A stretch of 64,000 bases of DNA from Candidatus Woesearchaeota archaeon (GCA_026002815.1 BPGB01000001.1:164185-228184); one strand, 5' to 3'; shown: positions 26,610 through 36,166, counted from the first letter of the stretch. The notes: generated by a model from the sequence alone, not told the origin. Translations and numbers: made by a program.

Positions 26610-27701
26610 ATGGACAAAGGAATAATAGATCCATGGGGTTCAAAAGAGATTAAAGTAGATGAGAGATTAATTCGGAAATTTGGTTTAAATAAGTTTAAAG
26701 AATCCGAAATTCCTTGTAATCATTACTTGTTTAAAAGAAAGATTATTGTAGCTCATAGAGATTTTGGGATAATTAAAGAAGCAATAGCTAATAAGAAGAC
26801 TTTTATTCAAATCACAGGCATTGCTTCTTCAGGTCCCTTGCACTTAGGACATAAAGTAGATATAGATGCGTATCTATTATTTAGATCACTTGGGGCAAAA
26901 AGCTTTTTTGTTGTTTCGGATATTGATGCTTATGTTTCCCGTCCAGATTCGAAGATTCCTAGTCTTCAGGTAGCGAAAGACAATGCCGTTAATATCATAT
27001 CACATTTATTGGCTTTCGGAATACCTAGAGAAGAGATATATGTTCAAAGTAAAAAAGAACAGAGGTACTATGAATTTGCTTTTGAAGTTTCAAAAAAAAT
27101 AACAGAGAATACTTTTAAAGCCATTTATGGGCATATGAATCTAGGAAAACTTTCTGCTAATCTATTACAATATTCTGACATCTTACATTTTCAATTAAAA
27201 GAATATTTTGGACCAACACCAACAATAACCGGTATTGGTGTTGAACAGGATCCTCATGCTAGGGCTTGTAGAGATTTAGCAAGAAGACTACCATATGACC
27301 TAAAACTACCCTCTTTTTTTTATTTCCTACACCAATCGGGATTGCAAGAAGGAAGTAAAATGAGCGCATCACTGCCAGATACTGCGATTTTCCTAGATGA
27401 TTCTCCTAATGAGGTAAGAAGAAAAATTAATAAGGCATTTTCTGGAGGAAGAGACTCTATAGAGTTACATAGGAAATTAGGAGGTATTCCAGAAAAAGAC
27501 AAGGCTTATGAAATCTTATTTTATCATCATCCAGATGATGAATTTGTTAAAAGTATTTATAACAAGTATAAAAGTGGGGAAATGTTAACAGGAGAACTCA
27601 AGAAGATTTGTATAGATTTTCTAACAACTTTTTTAACAGAACATCAAGAAAAGGTTAAGAAAAATAGAGCTATTGCTAAAGAAATTGTATTTGGAAAATA
27701 A
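26610..27701 (+). CDS. trpS: Tryptophanyl-tRNA synthetase
   Basis: Class I synthetase charging tRNA-Trp. The archaeal/eukaryotic-type sequence (363 residues) has the HIGH-class motif SSGPLHLGHKVD (HLGH at 78-81) and the KMSKS-class motif GSKMSASLPDTAI (about 249-260). The tryptophan-pocket segment TGIGVEQDPHARACRDLA is present. The C-terminal domain is ordinary. The cognate tRNA-Trp, with an intron, lies about 10 kb to the right. Monocistronic, with a well-placed TATA box. Confidence 0.97.
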   Translation: MDKGIIDPWGSKEIKVDERLIRKFGLNKFKESEIPCNHYLFKRKIIVAHRDFGIIKEAIANKKTFIQITGIASSGPLHLGHKVDIDAYLLFRSLGAKSFFVVSDIDAYVSRPDSKIPSLQVAKDNAVNIISHLLAFGIPREEIYVQSKKEQRYYEFAFEVSKKITENTFKAIYGHMNLGKLSANLLQYSDILHFQLKEYFGPTPTITGIGVEQDPHARACRDLARRLPYDLKLPSFFYFLHQSGLQEGSKMSASLPDTAIFLDDSPNEVRRKINKAFSGGRDSIELHRKLGGIPEKDKAYEILFYHHPDDEFVKSIYNKYKSGEMLTGELKKICIDFLTTFLTEHQEKVKKNRAIAKEIVFGK

Positions 27702-27763
27702 TAATAAATAGAAGAAAATTCTTATTAGAGGAAGTATTTATAATTTTTTATTAAATAATTTTA

Positions 27764-27858
27764 TGGGACGGAGGAGATTTGAACTCCTGACATCTACGGT
27801 TCTGAAATGTTAATGCAATGCTTCAGCGTAGCGCTCTCCCAGGCTGAGCTACCGTCCC
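27764..27858 (-). tRNA. tRNA-Phe (anticodon GAA) with a 21-nt intron
   Basis: Cloverleaf: acceptor GGGACGG/CCGTCCC, D-arm GCTC/GAGC, anticodon stem CTACG/CGTAG, T-arm AGGAG-TTCAAAT-CTCCT, A73. The loop CTGAAG is interrupted after position 37 by the intron at 27800-27820. The central splice helix pairs CTGA (32-35) with TCAG in the intron perfectly, with three-base bulges AGC and AAC on either side, exactly the archaeal bulge-helix-bulge layout. Confidence 0.95.
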
Positions 27859-27992
27859 ATTAATAAGCATTAAATATTTAGTAAATTAATCTTTTAAAGC
27901 TTAAATTTATTTTAATGCGACATAAAAAGTGTTAGCAGTATGTTATTTGAATTATTTTATGTTTGTGATAAGTTTTTGATTTAAATATCTTT

Positions 27993-29276
27993 TTATTTTT
28001 TCAACCATTCTATTTCTTCATCGCTCAATTTTAATTCTGAAGCAAGCTTATTTAAGATAGTGTTATTCTTAGCTATTAACTTTATGTATGGCATATCTGT
28101 TAATGAGCGCTTTAAAGATGTGTGTGTATATGATGAAATTTTTGATGCAACACTTTTTTTCCTAAGATTTTTTTGATTAATAATCCACATTTTTAGTATC
28201 CTAGATGAAGGTGAATACTTTATGTAAGAGGGATTTTTCTCTTTCTTTGAAAGTGCTACTCCAACGCTCAATATCTCATAAATGTATGCATAAAATCTGT
28301 AATATTGCCATCTTCTTATTCTTCCAAAAAGAACATCCGCATCTGATAATTCAGTGTATGCTTTCGCTAATGATTCCTCGTTTTTATATTCCTTACTTAA
28401 ATTTTCATCAATCCATAGAAATATTTTATCTATGTCTTCTTCTACATTGTTAAATGCTGTTAATGCTATTTCAGGGTCTTTTGTTTTAAATATTTTAAGC
28501 AGCGCATTGATTATTGTTTCTTCTCTTTCCCTTTCAGATGTTTCATTGACATGTTCTTTTGTTATTTTTTCATTTAATCCTGCAATATTTTCTAAATCGT
28601 TTATTGCTGATCTCAAATCACCTTGATTTTTTCTTGATAATGTTAGTAGTGCATCGTCGTCTATTTCTATTCCTTCTTTCTTGCATATATCTTTGAGCTT
28701 ACTTATCATAGCAAGCGTACTTATTGCATCATATTGTACCAGTATGGATTTACTTCTCAAAGAGTTAAATTTTTGATCCCAAGGATCATTTGCAGTCATA
28801 ATAATAGGATAAGGACTTTCTTCTATTATCTTCAATATTGAAGGTATTCCTCCCCTATCCTGACTTCCTGAAATACCGTCTATTTCATCTATTAAGATTA
28901 TTTTTTTCTTTCCGAATAATGATTGCTGTTTTATTGCAGGCACTATCCTGTTTTCGAGAGACTCGGCGTTTCTAGAATCAGAAGCATTAACCTCGATTAT
29001 TTCCAAATCTAGCTCTTTAGCTAATGCATATATTGTTGATGTCTTTCCAGTCCCAGAAGGACCATATATTAATATTGCTTTTTTTTTATTTTTTTTATAT
29101 TCAGAAATACTCTTTTTTATAATCCTCAATTGTTCATCCTGACCAACGATTTCAGAGGTATTATTTGGTGCATATTTTTGATTAAACTGTTTAGAATATA
29201 AATTATCTTTATTTGATTGATTTTTGTTTGATTGTTTTGGCTGTTTATTATTTGCTGTTGTCTTTTCAGATTCCAT
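27993..29276 (-). CDS. rfcL: Replication factor C large subunit
   Basis: ATPase of the archaeal clamp loader that, with RfcS, opens PCNA and loads it on DNA. The 427-residue protein begins with a Lys/Asn/Gln-rich 30-residue lead, then KYAPNNTSEIVGQDEQL, Walker A YGPSGTGKTS (71-80), Walker B ILIDEIDG (127-134) and sensor-1 region IIMTANDPWD. The arginine-finger SRC motif of small subunits is absent, as expected for a large subunit. The C-terminal helical domain is present but there is no clear PIP box at the very end (EEIEWLKK). The next gene downstream on this strand is the membrane protein, lying to its right in coordinates and transcribed first. Confidence 0.94.
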   Translation of the reverse strand: MESEKTTANNKQPKQSNKNQSNKDNLYSKQFNQKYAPNNTSEIVGQDEQLRIIKKSISEYKKNKKKAILIYGPSGTGKTSTIYALAKELDLEIIEVNASDSRNAESLENRIVPAIKQQSLFGKKKIILIDEIDGISGSQDRGGIPSILKIIEESPYPIIMTANDPWDQKFNSLRSKSILVQYDAISTLAMISKLKDICKKEGIEIDDDALLTLSRKNQGDLRSAINDLENIAGLNEKITKEHVNETSEREREETIINALLKIFKTKDPEIALTAFNNVEEDIDKIFLWIDENLSKEYKNEESLAKAYTELSDADVLFGRIRRWQYYRFYAYIYEILSVGVALSKKEKNPSYIKYSPSSRILKMWIINQKNLRKKSVASKISSYTHTSLKRSLTDMPYIKLIAKNNTILNKLASELKLSDEEIEWLKK

Positions 29277-29288
29277 ACTAAAAAGTAT

Positions 29289-29891
29289 TTATCTTTTTTT
29301 TATAAATTTGTCTAAAAGAAGTGTCAAAACATAATATATTGGTCCTATTGAAATATAATATGTTTGTAATATTTTAGGTCCATGAATACAGTCACATATT
29401 GGAATACCCGGATAATTATTCATAACTTTGAATCCTAATATATGATAAGATACTGTTTCAAGAGTTATAAGAATTATCCAATAAAGTATTGTTATTATTA
29501 ATATTGAACTTAAAATTTTTTTTGGCTTAAAATAATCATATAGTTCTCTTAATGCAAACAATCCTAATGACCAAGCAAGAAGCGTATAAATATTTAATCC
29601 GAATAATGTGGTCATATCAGGAGTATATATATAAAAATCTTTCATCACATATACCCATATTAATGATATTATTGTGCTTAAGCCAAGGTATTCTATTGAT
29701 TTTATTTTAAATGTTATTATGTAGAAGTATATTATGGTGTAAAATGAAAAAATTAATATATCCTTTCTTACAAAAGGGAACAATATAAAAAACAATAACA
29801 ATAGAGTTATCTCAAATATCATAAAAATTTTTGAATACTCAGAATATTTATTAGCCAAGTAATATTGGTATTCTTTTAATTTTATTTTCAT
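29289..29891 (-). CDS. Six-helix membrane protein, family not recognised
   Basis: A 200-residue integral membrane protein with about six hydrophobic segments (roughly 22-40, 46-62, 67-85, 97-113, 126-148 and 175-195). A loop before the last helix contains PGIPICDCIHGPK, with two cysteines and a histidine that could bind a metal or form a disulfide; this is the only distinctive motif. It is transcribed towards rfcL with only 12 bp between them, so the two probably form an operon despite no obvious functional link. Confidence 0.65.
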   Translation of the reverse strand: MKIKLKEYQYYLANKYSEYSKIFMIFEITLLLLFFILFPFVRKDILIFSFYTIIYFYIITFKIKSIEYLGLSTIISLIWVYVMKDFYIYTPDMTTLFGLNIYTLLAWSLGLFALRELYDYFKPKKILSSILIITILYWIILITLETVSYHILGFKVMNNYPGIPICDCIHGPKILQTYYISIGPIYYVLTLLLDKFIKKR

Positions 29892-30149
29892 GTATTCTCC
29901 AATAGTTATATCAATAATTCAAATATCATTTATTTTATGACTATATTACTTATAACTATATTATTTATAACTATATTATTTATTATTATACTTTATTTAT
30001 TATTATACTTATATATTTATATTTTTATTTATATTAATTATTTATATTTTTATTTATATTAATGTTATATTTATATTATATGTTATTAATGATATGTTTA
30101 TATTTTATATTGTTTTTGTTTGTATTATTAATTTAGCTTAAAAGATTTT
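29892..30149. repeat. Low-complexity AT repeats between two minus-strand genes
   Basis: The 258-bp gap consists of imperfect tandem units such as ATATTATTTATAACT (several copies at about 29940-29985) and TTTATATTTTTATTTATATTAA (about 30025-30065). No gene, hairpin or GC-rich element is seen. It probably contains the promoter of the membrane protein-rfcL pair and the 3' end of the yjbQ transcript. Confidence 0.5.
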
Positions 30150-30560
30150 TTATTCACCAATTATTTTTATTAGTACTCTTTTTTTTCTTTGACCGTCAAA
30201 TTCGCCGTAAAATATTTGTTCCCAAGGACCAAGATCAAGTTTTCCTTCAGTTATTGCGACTACAACCTCTCTGCCCATTACTGTTCTTTTTAAGTGTGCA
30301 TCAGCATTATCTTCTCCTGTTTGATGATGCTTATAGTCTGGTTTTTCAGGTGCGATATATTCAAGCCACTCCATAAAGTCTTGTTTTAATCCTGATTCTT
30401 CATCATTTATAAAAACTGAAGAGGTTATATGCATTGAATTGACCAAGCATAGTCCTTCTTTTATTTTAGATTCTCTTACAGCATTTTCTACATCATTAGT
30501 TATATTTAATATTTCTTTTCTTCTCTTTGTATTAAGAAATAAATATTTTGTATAATACAT
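30150..30560 (-). CDS. yjbQ: YjbQ family protein (UPF0047)
   Basis: Small widespread protein with weak thiamine-phosphate synthase activity reported for bacterial members; its physiological role is uncertain. The 136-residue sequence has the family blocks [40 protein letters not shown] (metal-binding His/Asp residues) and [18 protein letters not shown]. The ATG at 30558-30560 is preferred to a GTG three codons upstream, because the latter forms part of the GTGAT ribosome binding site. Confidence 0.93.
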   Translation of the reverse strand: MYYTKYLFLNTKRRKEILNITNDVENAVRESKIKEGLCLVNSMHITSSVFINDEESGLKQDFMEWLEYIAPEKPDYKHHQTGEDNADAHLKRTVMGREVVVAITEGKLDLGPWEQIFYGEFDGQRKKRVLIKIIGE

Positions 30561-30599
30561 TATAATCACTATTGTTAATATTAATTATCTATTAAAATA

Positions 30600-30833
30600 T
30601 TAATCATTTCTTAAGTAAGCATATCTTTCAGGCTCTGTCTTTTGATAAATTTTTATCATGCCAGGGCTTCTTTCAATTTTTATAGTATTCTTAGAATATT
30701 CTGTGTTTGAAGTAAGATATGCTTGTCCTGCAGTTTCTATTTTTTTTGTTTCAAATGTTATAGAGAACACTGTTATTAATGTTATTAAAACTATACTTAT
30801 TATTGCTAAAATATAGTTATTCATCTCCTTCAT
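30600..30833 (-). CDS. Small membrane-anchored protein
   Basis: A 77-residue protein with a single hydrophobic helix near the start (about 6-27, NYILAIISIVLITLITVFSI) and a short polar outside part. Right after the helix comes KKIETAGQAYL, which resembles a TxGxxx segment in the small protein at 35.3-35.5 kb. Not recognised as a known family. The first ATG is used; a second ATG three codons in sits directly on AAGGAG and is too close to it to be the start. It lies 40 bp before yjbQ on the same strand. Confidence 0.55.
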   Translation of the reverse strand: MKEMNNYILAIISIVLITLITVFSITFETKKIETAGQAYLTSNTEYSKNTIKIERSPGMIKIYQKTEPERYAYLRND

Positions 30834-30926
30834 GTTATTAAATATTTATTTTATATTTAAAAATATTATTGTTTGAAAGTCTTTTTTATTATTTTTAATA
30901 TTTTTTATTACTATTTTGTATACATT

Positions 30927-31859
30927 TTACAATGCTTTTTTTATGATGCTGTTGTAATATTCCTTTTTTGTTTTAAATCCATTTTTTGAAGCTAATTTTG
31001 TTATTGCCTTGTCAAAACTTGAACCGTACTGTGCAGCCTTTTTTCTTCTTTTAGAATACTCCTTTAAATAATTATATGCAGCTTTTCTAAGTATAATTTT
31101 GTTATCTTTAGAATTTATTTTATAATTTATAGGTATTTTTAATGCATATTTTACGAGTTCTTTATCCAAGAAAGGTGTCAGGAAAGAAAATCCTAAACTT
31201 TTAGATACTTCAAAATCTCTTAGCAGGTCTCTTTCATACATTTTAATAAGCCCATTAAAGCACTCTTCATTTGTTGGATTGTTTTTATGTCTTTCATATC
31301 CCGCAAATATCTCTTCTGAACCTATCCCTGAGAAGAAGTATTTCTCTTTCTTAGATATGGAATATGCAGCGACTTCTACTGCTGCTACGCCAAGATTCAC
31401 AATTTGATTCGTGTTTGGGCCTTCCGGCATATATTTTAGAATTTTTGCTGTTTTATCTAGTATGTTCTCTATTTCTTTTGTATTAAAAATTTTATATTTA
31501 AACTCTTTATCGCTTAATCCAATATGTTTTGCAACTTTGACTGCATATTTTACATCTTCAGGTAGTTTCATGTTTCCATCTTGAAAACCTACTGTATAGC
31601 ATGTGAATTTTATTTTATTTTTTTTACATATTGCTGCGATTAGACTTGAATCGAGTCCTCCTGAGAAGAATATTCCAAAAATTTCATTCTTGTTTGTTCT
31701 GTTAAGAATTGATTGTTCTATCAATTTTCTTAGTGATAATATGATATCGGACTCTTTTATTTGTTCTCCTATATACTTTTCAGAATAGAGTTTATTTATT
31801 ATATCTTGCCATTGTTCATATTTTATTAAATGTTGGTTTGAAATAAAAAATTCTTCCAT
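30927..31859 (-). CDS. Stand-alone asparagine-synthase-type domain (no glutaminase)
   Basis: A 310-residue ATP-pyrophosphatase of the asparagine synthetase C-terminal family: PP-loop FFSGGLDSSLIAA (65-77), the CYTVGF strand, FFSGIGSEEIFAGYERH, and FSFLTPFLDKELVKYAL. The N-terminal glutamine amidotransferase domain of AsnB is absent, and no cysteine start is present; the protein begins with about 55 unrelated residues. It may use free ammonia, borrow a separate glutaminase, or amidate another substrate such as a modified sugar. Substrate cannot be told from sequence. Monocistronic. Confidence 0.85.
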   Translation of the reverse strand: MEEFFISNQHLIKYEQWQDIINKLYSEKYIGEQIKESDIILSLRKLIEQSILNRTNKNEIFGIFFSGGLDSSLIAAICKKNKIKFTCYTVGFQDGNMKLPEDVKYAVKVAKHIGLSDKEFKYKIFNTKEIENILDKTAKILKYMPEGPNTNQIVNLGVAAVEVAAYSISKKEKYFFSGIGSEEIFAGYERHKNNPTNEECFNGLIKMYERDLLRDFEVSKSLGFSFLTPFLDKELVKYALKIPINYKINSKDNKIILRKAAYNYLKEYSKRRKKAAQYGSSFDKAITKLASKNGFKTKKEYYNSIIKKAL

Positions 31860-32031
31860 ATTATACGCCTTATTATTTTTTTTATATTGGTTCTTTTATA
31901 TTGGTTGTTTTTTATTACTTATTTAATATTACTTATTAAATAGCACTTATATATTAATAAGTTTATTCATATAATTTTATTTATTAATTGTTCATTTATG
32001 TTATATTTATTAAATTATTGATTTTATACCA

Positions 32032-32565
32032 TTAATAATCGTTAGACTCATAGATTTTCAATATTTTATAAATATTGCCTTCATTTGTAGGAACACTCTC
32101 ATACAATATAAAATTATTAACAATCATGGATTTTTCTTTAATTTTTATTTGTGATATTTTTTTAGTCCATAAGTATTCTTTATCATATATTATTTTTTTC
32201 GCTCTTGCTACAGTTATGTGAGGCATAAGTTTATCTTTAAAATTAAATATGCTTCTTACTTTTTTTTGTAATTCAATAAATTCATCATTATTTTCCAATC
32301 CGATCCAGACAATCCTTATTCTATTGTTTGCTGGAAAAAAACCAAAAGATTTTGTATTAATAGAAAAGGGTTTAAATTTAATATTCTTAAGAGATTTGTC
32401 TATATTGTTAATATTTTTCTCATCTACATCTCCGAGAAAAGCCAAAGTAATATGCATTTGATCCTTTTTTGTAATCCTAAAAATTCTCTTGTCAAGAGAA
32501 CTCTGAATTAACATTGCATTTTCCTTAATACATTCACTTAATGGTATAGCTATAAAGAGCCTCAT
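32032..32565 (-). CDS. thpR: RNA 2',3'-cyclic phosphodiesterase ThpR (LigT-like)
   Basis: 2H phosphoesterase that opens 2',3'-cyclic phosphates on RNA ends and can ligate tRNA halves in vitro. The 177-residue protein has both catalytic motifs, MHITLAFLGDV (His38, Thr40) and PHITVARAKK (His116, Thr118), and the typical start MRLFIAIPLS. Because tRNA introns are present in this genome, a role in clearing or processing splicing ends is plausible. A second, more divergent 2H protein is encoded at 61.6-62.3 kb. Confidence 0.93.
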   Translation of the reverse strand: MRLFIAIPLSECIKENAMLIQSSLDKRIFRITKKDQMHITLAFLGDVDEKNINNIDKSLKNIKFKPFSINTKSFGFFPANNRIRIVWIGLENNDEFIELQKKVRSIFNFKDKLMPHITVARAKKIIYDKEYLWTKKISQIKIKEKSMIVNNFILYESVPTNEGNIYKILKIYESNDY

Positions 32566-32841
32566 AAAACTTTTAATGGAACATATTTTTATAAACTTTA
32601 TTTTTATATTTAGATTGCTTCTTCTGTAAGTATATGTTTATAAATATGTCTTTTATGTATGATAAGTATGTATTTTATATCTGACTTTAATAATCTTTCA
32701 ATATTTAATTTAAATAATATTCATATTTTTTGTATATCCGTTTTTTATAGGGTTGTTTTAATATTATTTTTAATATTATCTTTAATATTATTTTTACAAT
32801 TTTTTTTTAATGATCTTTTAATGTCTTTTTTCTAATTAACT

Positions 32842-32850
32842 TTTTAAAAC
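32842..32850 (+). promoter_or_regulatory. TATA-like box before the YchF-type GTPase gene
   Basis: An AT box (TTTTAAAAC region) centred about 25 nt before the ATG at 32871, no ribosome binding site between. The remainder of the 305-bp gap 32566-32870 is low-complexity AT sequence with TTTAATATTA repeats and no gene. Confidence 0.4.
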
Positions 32851-32870
32851 ATAATAATTTTCATATTATC

Positions 32871-34073
32871 ATGCAAATTGGAGTAGTCGGAAAAGCTAAT
32901 GTTGGAAAATCTACTTTTTTTAAGGCAGCTACATTAATGGATGTTCTTATTGCTAATTATCCGTTCGCAACAATAAAACCTAATCATGGTGTTGGTTTTG
33001 TTAAGATTGATTGTGTTGATACATTCTTTAACACTCAATGTAATCCTCGAGAGGGATTTTGTATTAATCATAAAAGATTCGTTCCAGTAGATATTATAGA
33101 TGTTGCGGGTCTCGTTCCTGGAGCACATGAAGGAAAAGGATTAGGTAATCAGTTGCTTGATGATTTAAGACAAGCTGATGTATTGATACATGTTGTTGAT
33201 TTTTCAGGGTCAACAAATGAGAAAGGCGAACCTTCAGAGCCTGGGACGAGGGATCCTTATGAAGATATAAAATTCTTAGAAGAAGAGATAGATTATTGGA
33301 TACATGGCATAATAAATCGTGGATGGGATAGATTTGCAAGGCAAATTCAGCAAGAACACTCAGATCCTGCTAAAGCATTGGGCAAGCAATTATCTGGTTT
33401 GAAAGTTACTGATGAGATGGCTGAAGAGGTTATAAAAAAGCTTGAACTTTCAAAAGATAGAGTTACTGAATGGACTCAAAAAGATCTTTTCAGAATAGCT
33501 CAAGAGTTTAGGAGGATTACAAAGCCAATGATTATTGCTGCCAATAAGATGGATATTCCTATAGCAAAAGAAAATTACAACCGTATAAAATCAGATCATC
33601 CTGAGCTGTTCATAGTTCCATGCAGTGCAGAATCAGAATTAGCTTTAAGAGAGGCAGCAAAGCATCAATTAATAAATTATATACCTGGAGATACAGATTT
33701 TACTTTTATTGACGAATCTAAACTTTCTGAGAGGCAAAAAAACGCTTTGAATTTTATTAAAAACAATGTTTTGAAAGTATTTCCTGAGGGCACAGGTGTT
33801 CAGGCGTGCATTAATTCAGCAGTTTTCTCATTATTAAACTATATTGTAGTATTTCCGGGAGGAGTTAATAAGCTTACAGACCAGTATGGTAGGGTTCTTC
33901 CAGATTGTTTTTTGATGCCACCAGGAACCACTGCTTTGGATTTCGCATTTAGGATACATTCTGATTTTGGTAATAATTTTATAAAAGCAATAGATGTAAA
34001 GAGAAGACTGCCAATTGGTAAGGATCATAAATTGAAGGATGGAGATGTAATAGAAATACATGCAGGAAAATAA
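32871..34073 (+). CDS. ychF: YchF/Ola1-type nucleotide-binding protein with TGS domain
   Basis: Obg-related P-loop NTPase that associates with ribosomes; bacterial YchF and human Ola1 prefer ATP. Motifs: G1 GKANVGKST (7-15), FATIKPN switch region, G3 IDVAGLVPGAHEGKGLGN, and NKMD (about 225) as G4, with a helical insertion and a C-terminal TGS domain ending VIEIHAGK. The 400-residue length and the FCINHKRFVPVDIIDV segment fit the archaeal branch of the family. Single gene under its own promoter. Confidence 0.93.
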   Translation: MQIGVVGKANVGKSTFFKAATLMDVLIANYPFATIKPNHGVGFVKIDCVDTFFNTQCNPREGFCINHKRFVPVDIIDVAGLVPGAHEGKGLGNQLLDDLRQADVLIHVVDFSGSTNEKGEPSEPGTRDPYEDIKFLEEEIDYWIHGIINRGWDRFARQIQQEHSDPAKALGKQLSGLKVTDEMAEEVIKKLELSKDRVTEWTQKDLFRIAQEFRRITKPMIIAANKMDIPIAKENYNRIKSDHPELFIVPCSAESELALREAAKHQLINYIPGDTDFTFIDESKLSERQKNALNFIKNNVLKVFPEGTGVQACINSAVFSLLNYIVVFPGGVNKLTDQYGRVLPDCFLMPPGTTALDFAFRIHSDFGNNFIKAIDVKRRLPIGKDHKLKDGDVIEIHAGK

Positions 34074-34138
34074 TTCTTTTATTGCTAAAAAGTTCTATAA
34101 TAAGTTCTATAAAATTAATGCATTTATGTCTTATATTT

Positions 34139-35212
34139 TTATCTGGTTGTTTTATAGCTCATAACTTTTTCTTTTAGTTCTTTTGCATGTTTATTATTTT
34201 CAAAATGTTCTCTGACAGGTTTTATTAATTCATTAATATAGTAAGCTACTGCTGTTTTTAAGTCTATTGGATGAATCTCGCCATTAGAGAAAAGTTTAAC
34301 AAGCTCATTATAGGATTTTATATGTAAGTTTCCTCCAAATTTTTCCGGTCTTTTTATTTCAATTGATTCAAATTTTTCAAATATTATATATTTGCAGTAT
34401 TCTATTATTGGATTTTCATCAATTTGCTTTTCTGGACAGTATGCTTTTGATATTTTTTGTTTTATTTCTTGTTCTGTGTCTGTCATGAATATTGATGAGT
34501 CCGGTATTGATTTTGACATTTTCATTGCTATCGCTTTTTCTAAAGTATTTCCCGTGTCTGGTGGTTTACCTAGTCCCATTAGCATGTGATGACTTATAAT
34601 TATTGGTTTCCAGAATCCAAGTTTTTCTCCTATTTCTCTTGCTAGAACATTAACTTTTCTTTGATCCATACCTAATTGTGCTACGTCAACTTTTAAGTAG
34701 AATATATCTGCTGTTTGCATGCAAGGATATAGGATTTGTGCAGCACTAAGTGTTTCTGATTCGCTTCTACCCATTATTTGAGAAGTTCTAATTATTCTTG
34801 TTACAGTGTTTGCTCTTGCAACATTGAGGACTATTTTCCAGTATTCTGGATCTTTTACTAAGTCTGAAGCCCATATAAATTCTACTTTATCTGTATCCAT
34901 ACCGCATGCTTTCCAGACTTCTTTAAAATATTCTCCTACAATTCTTATTTTTTCTAAATCTCCATTAAATTTATTATTTGCTGCCGCATGCCAATCTGCA
35001 ATTAAAACTTTAAATTTGAAACCTGCTTTTATAATTTTAGAAATATTAATTGCTCTTAGTATTCCTTGTGCTATATGAATATTTCCAGAAGGCTCAAATC
35101 CATCGTATGCTACAGGTTCTTTTTTATTTTTTAATAACTCTATTAATTCTTCTTCTGAAATTATTTCTTCACCAACTTCTCTTAATATTTTAATTCTTTC
35201 ATTTATATCCAT
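34139..35212 (-). CDS. tyrS: Tyrosyl-tRNA synthetase
   Basis: Class I synthetase charging tRNA-Tyr. Archaeal type without the bacterial S4 tail. The HIGH-class motif reads FEPSGNIHIAQGI, and the KMSKS motif is exact in MKMSKSIPDSSIFM. QLGMDQRKVNVLAREI is the tyrosine/tRNA-acceptor helix. The frame opens at 35224 (MLFK), but the fourth-codon-later ATG (MDINERIKILREV) matches the usual family start, so 35212 is used. 357 residues is slightly longer than the typical 310-330. Neighbouring genes are unrelated. Confidence 0.95.
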   Translation of the reverse strand: MDINERIKILREVGEEIISEEELIELLKNKKEPVAYDGFEPSGNIHIAQGILRAINISKIIKAGFKFKVLIADWHAAANNKFNGDLEKIRIVGEYFKEVWKACGMDTDKVEFIWASDLVKDPEYWKIVLNVARANTVTRIIRTSQIMGRSESETLSAAQILYPCMQTADIFYLKVDVAQLGMDQRKVNVLAREIGEKLGFWKPIIISHHMLMGLGKPPDTGNTLEKAIAMKMSKSIPDSSIFMTDTEQEIKQKISKAYCPEKQIDENPIIEYCKYIIFEKFESIEIKRPEKFGGNLHIKSYNELVKLFSNGEIHPIDLKTAVAYYINELIKPVREHFENNKHAKELKEKVMSYKTTR

Positions 35213-35293
35213 TTTAAAAAGCATATTTTTTGAAGTAGTTTGTAGATTAGTAATTAATTGTTATGTTTATATATTAATTAGTATATTCAATCT

Positions 35294-35539
35294 TTACTGC
35301 TCAAATTTGAAGTATAGGTATCCGGAGATTCCTAATAAAAACAGTGTGAACACTATCTTTCCTACTGTTTTATATTGTGCAGTTGAATAATAATTGTCTT
35401 CAAAGATAACATTTCCTGTTATTTGATTGTTTTCGTCTATTGTGTTTTGATTGCCTTGTGTTGTTAATATGGTTACTATTCCTACTAATGCAACTATGGC
35501 AACTATTATAATCATATATATTGGTGTTCTATCTTTCAT
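35294..35539 (-). CDS. Small protein with two membrane helices
   Basis: An 81-residue protein with hydrophobic segments at about 6-24 (YMIIIVAIVALVGIVTI) and 57-75 (IVFTLFLLGISGYLYF), joined by a polar loop containing NNQITGNVIFEDN. The ATG at 35537-35539 is preceded by GGGTGATTATT, a good ribosome binding site, and replaces a GTG three codons upstream that overlaps that site. Function unknown. The ITGNVI segment directly outside the first helix recalls a similar element in the small protein at 30.6-30.8 kb. Confidence 0.6.
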   Translation of the reverse strand: MKDRTPIYMIIIVAIVALVGIVTILTTQGNQNTIDENNQITGNVIFEDNYYSTAQYKTVGKIVFTLFLLGISGYLYFKFEQ

Positions 35540-35605
35540 AATAATCACCCTAATAAGTTAATATCTTTTATGTTTATAAATTTTTATTTTGTTAGCATTC
35601 ATTAA

Positions 35606-36166
35606 TTATTTTATTAATTGGTACTTTTTAAGTATGCTCGTGTATTTTTCAAAGTCCTCTGAATTTTTAAATTCTTTTTGAATTTCAGGATCAAGTTTTG
35701 TTATCCATTTGTGCATGCTTCTAAGGAATTCTTTCATTTCTTCATCATCTATGTGTTCTTTTGAATCTTTTTTATTTTCATAATTATTAGTGTCTTGCTC
35801 TTCATAATCCTCTGTTGCTTTTTCTGTTTTTTTTTCAAAATTAAGTTTTCTAAAAAATCTTTGAAGCAATCCTTCTCTTTTTTCATCAATTTCCTCTTCT
35901 ATATCTTCTTCTATTTCGTTTATTTCTTCTATCTTTCCTTCTATCTTTTCAAGTTCTTTTTCATTTTCAGGCGTTATGTTTTCTTCATTTTTTTTGTTTT
36001 CAATATCCTTTCTTATTTCTTCTTTTACTGTATCGTTTTCTTCATCTGTTTGGTATTTTTCCGTATTATTTTCTTTTCGTATCTTAAATTTTTTCCAGAA
36101 AGGTTCTTTTCTGTTTTTTTCTTTGATATAGTTTCCTAAATCTTTATTAATCTCTTCTTGACTCAT
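35606..36166 (-). CDS. Highly charged Glu/Lys-rich protein
   Basis: A 186-residue soluble protein dominated by Glu and Lys, with a long acidic helical middle (EENITPENEKELEKIEGKI, then EEIEEDIEEEIDEKREG) and a more ordered C-terminus (EEMKEFLRSMHKWITKLDPE). It also has a basic patch early on (RKEPFWKKFKIRKENN). No membrane segment, cysteine or known domain. A GAGGTAGATAAT site precedes the ATG. It could be a linker or scaffold protein; no function is assignable. Confidence 0.55.
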   Translation of the reverse strand: MSQEEINKDLGNYIKEKNRKEPFWKKFKIRKENNTEKYQTDEENDTVKEEIRKDIENKKNEENITPENEKELEKIEGKIEEINEIEEDIEEEIDEKREGLLQRFFRKLNFEKKTEKATEDYEEQDTNNYENKKDSKEHIDDEEMKEFLRSMHKWITKLDPEIQKEFKNSEDFEKYTSILKKYQLIK

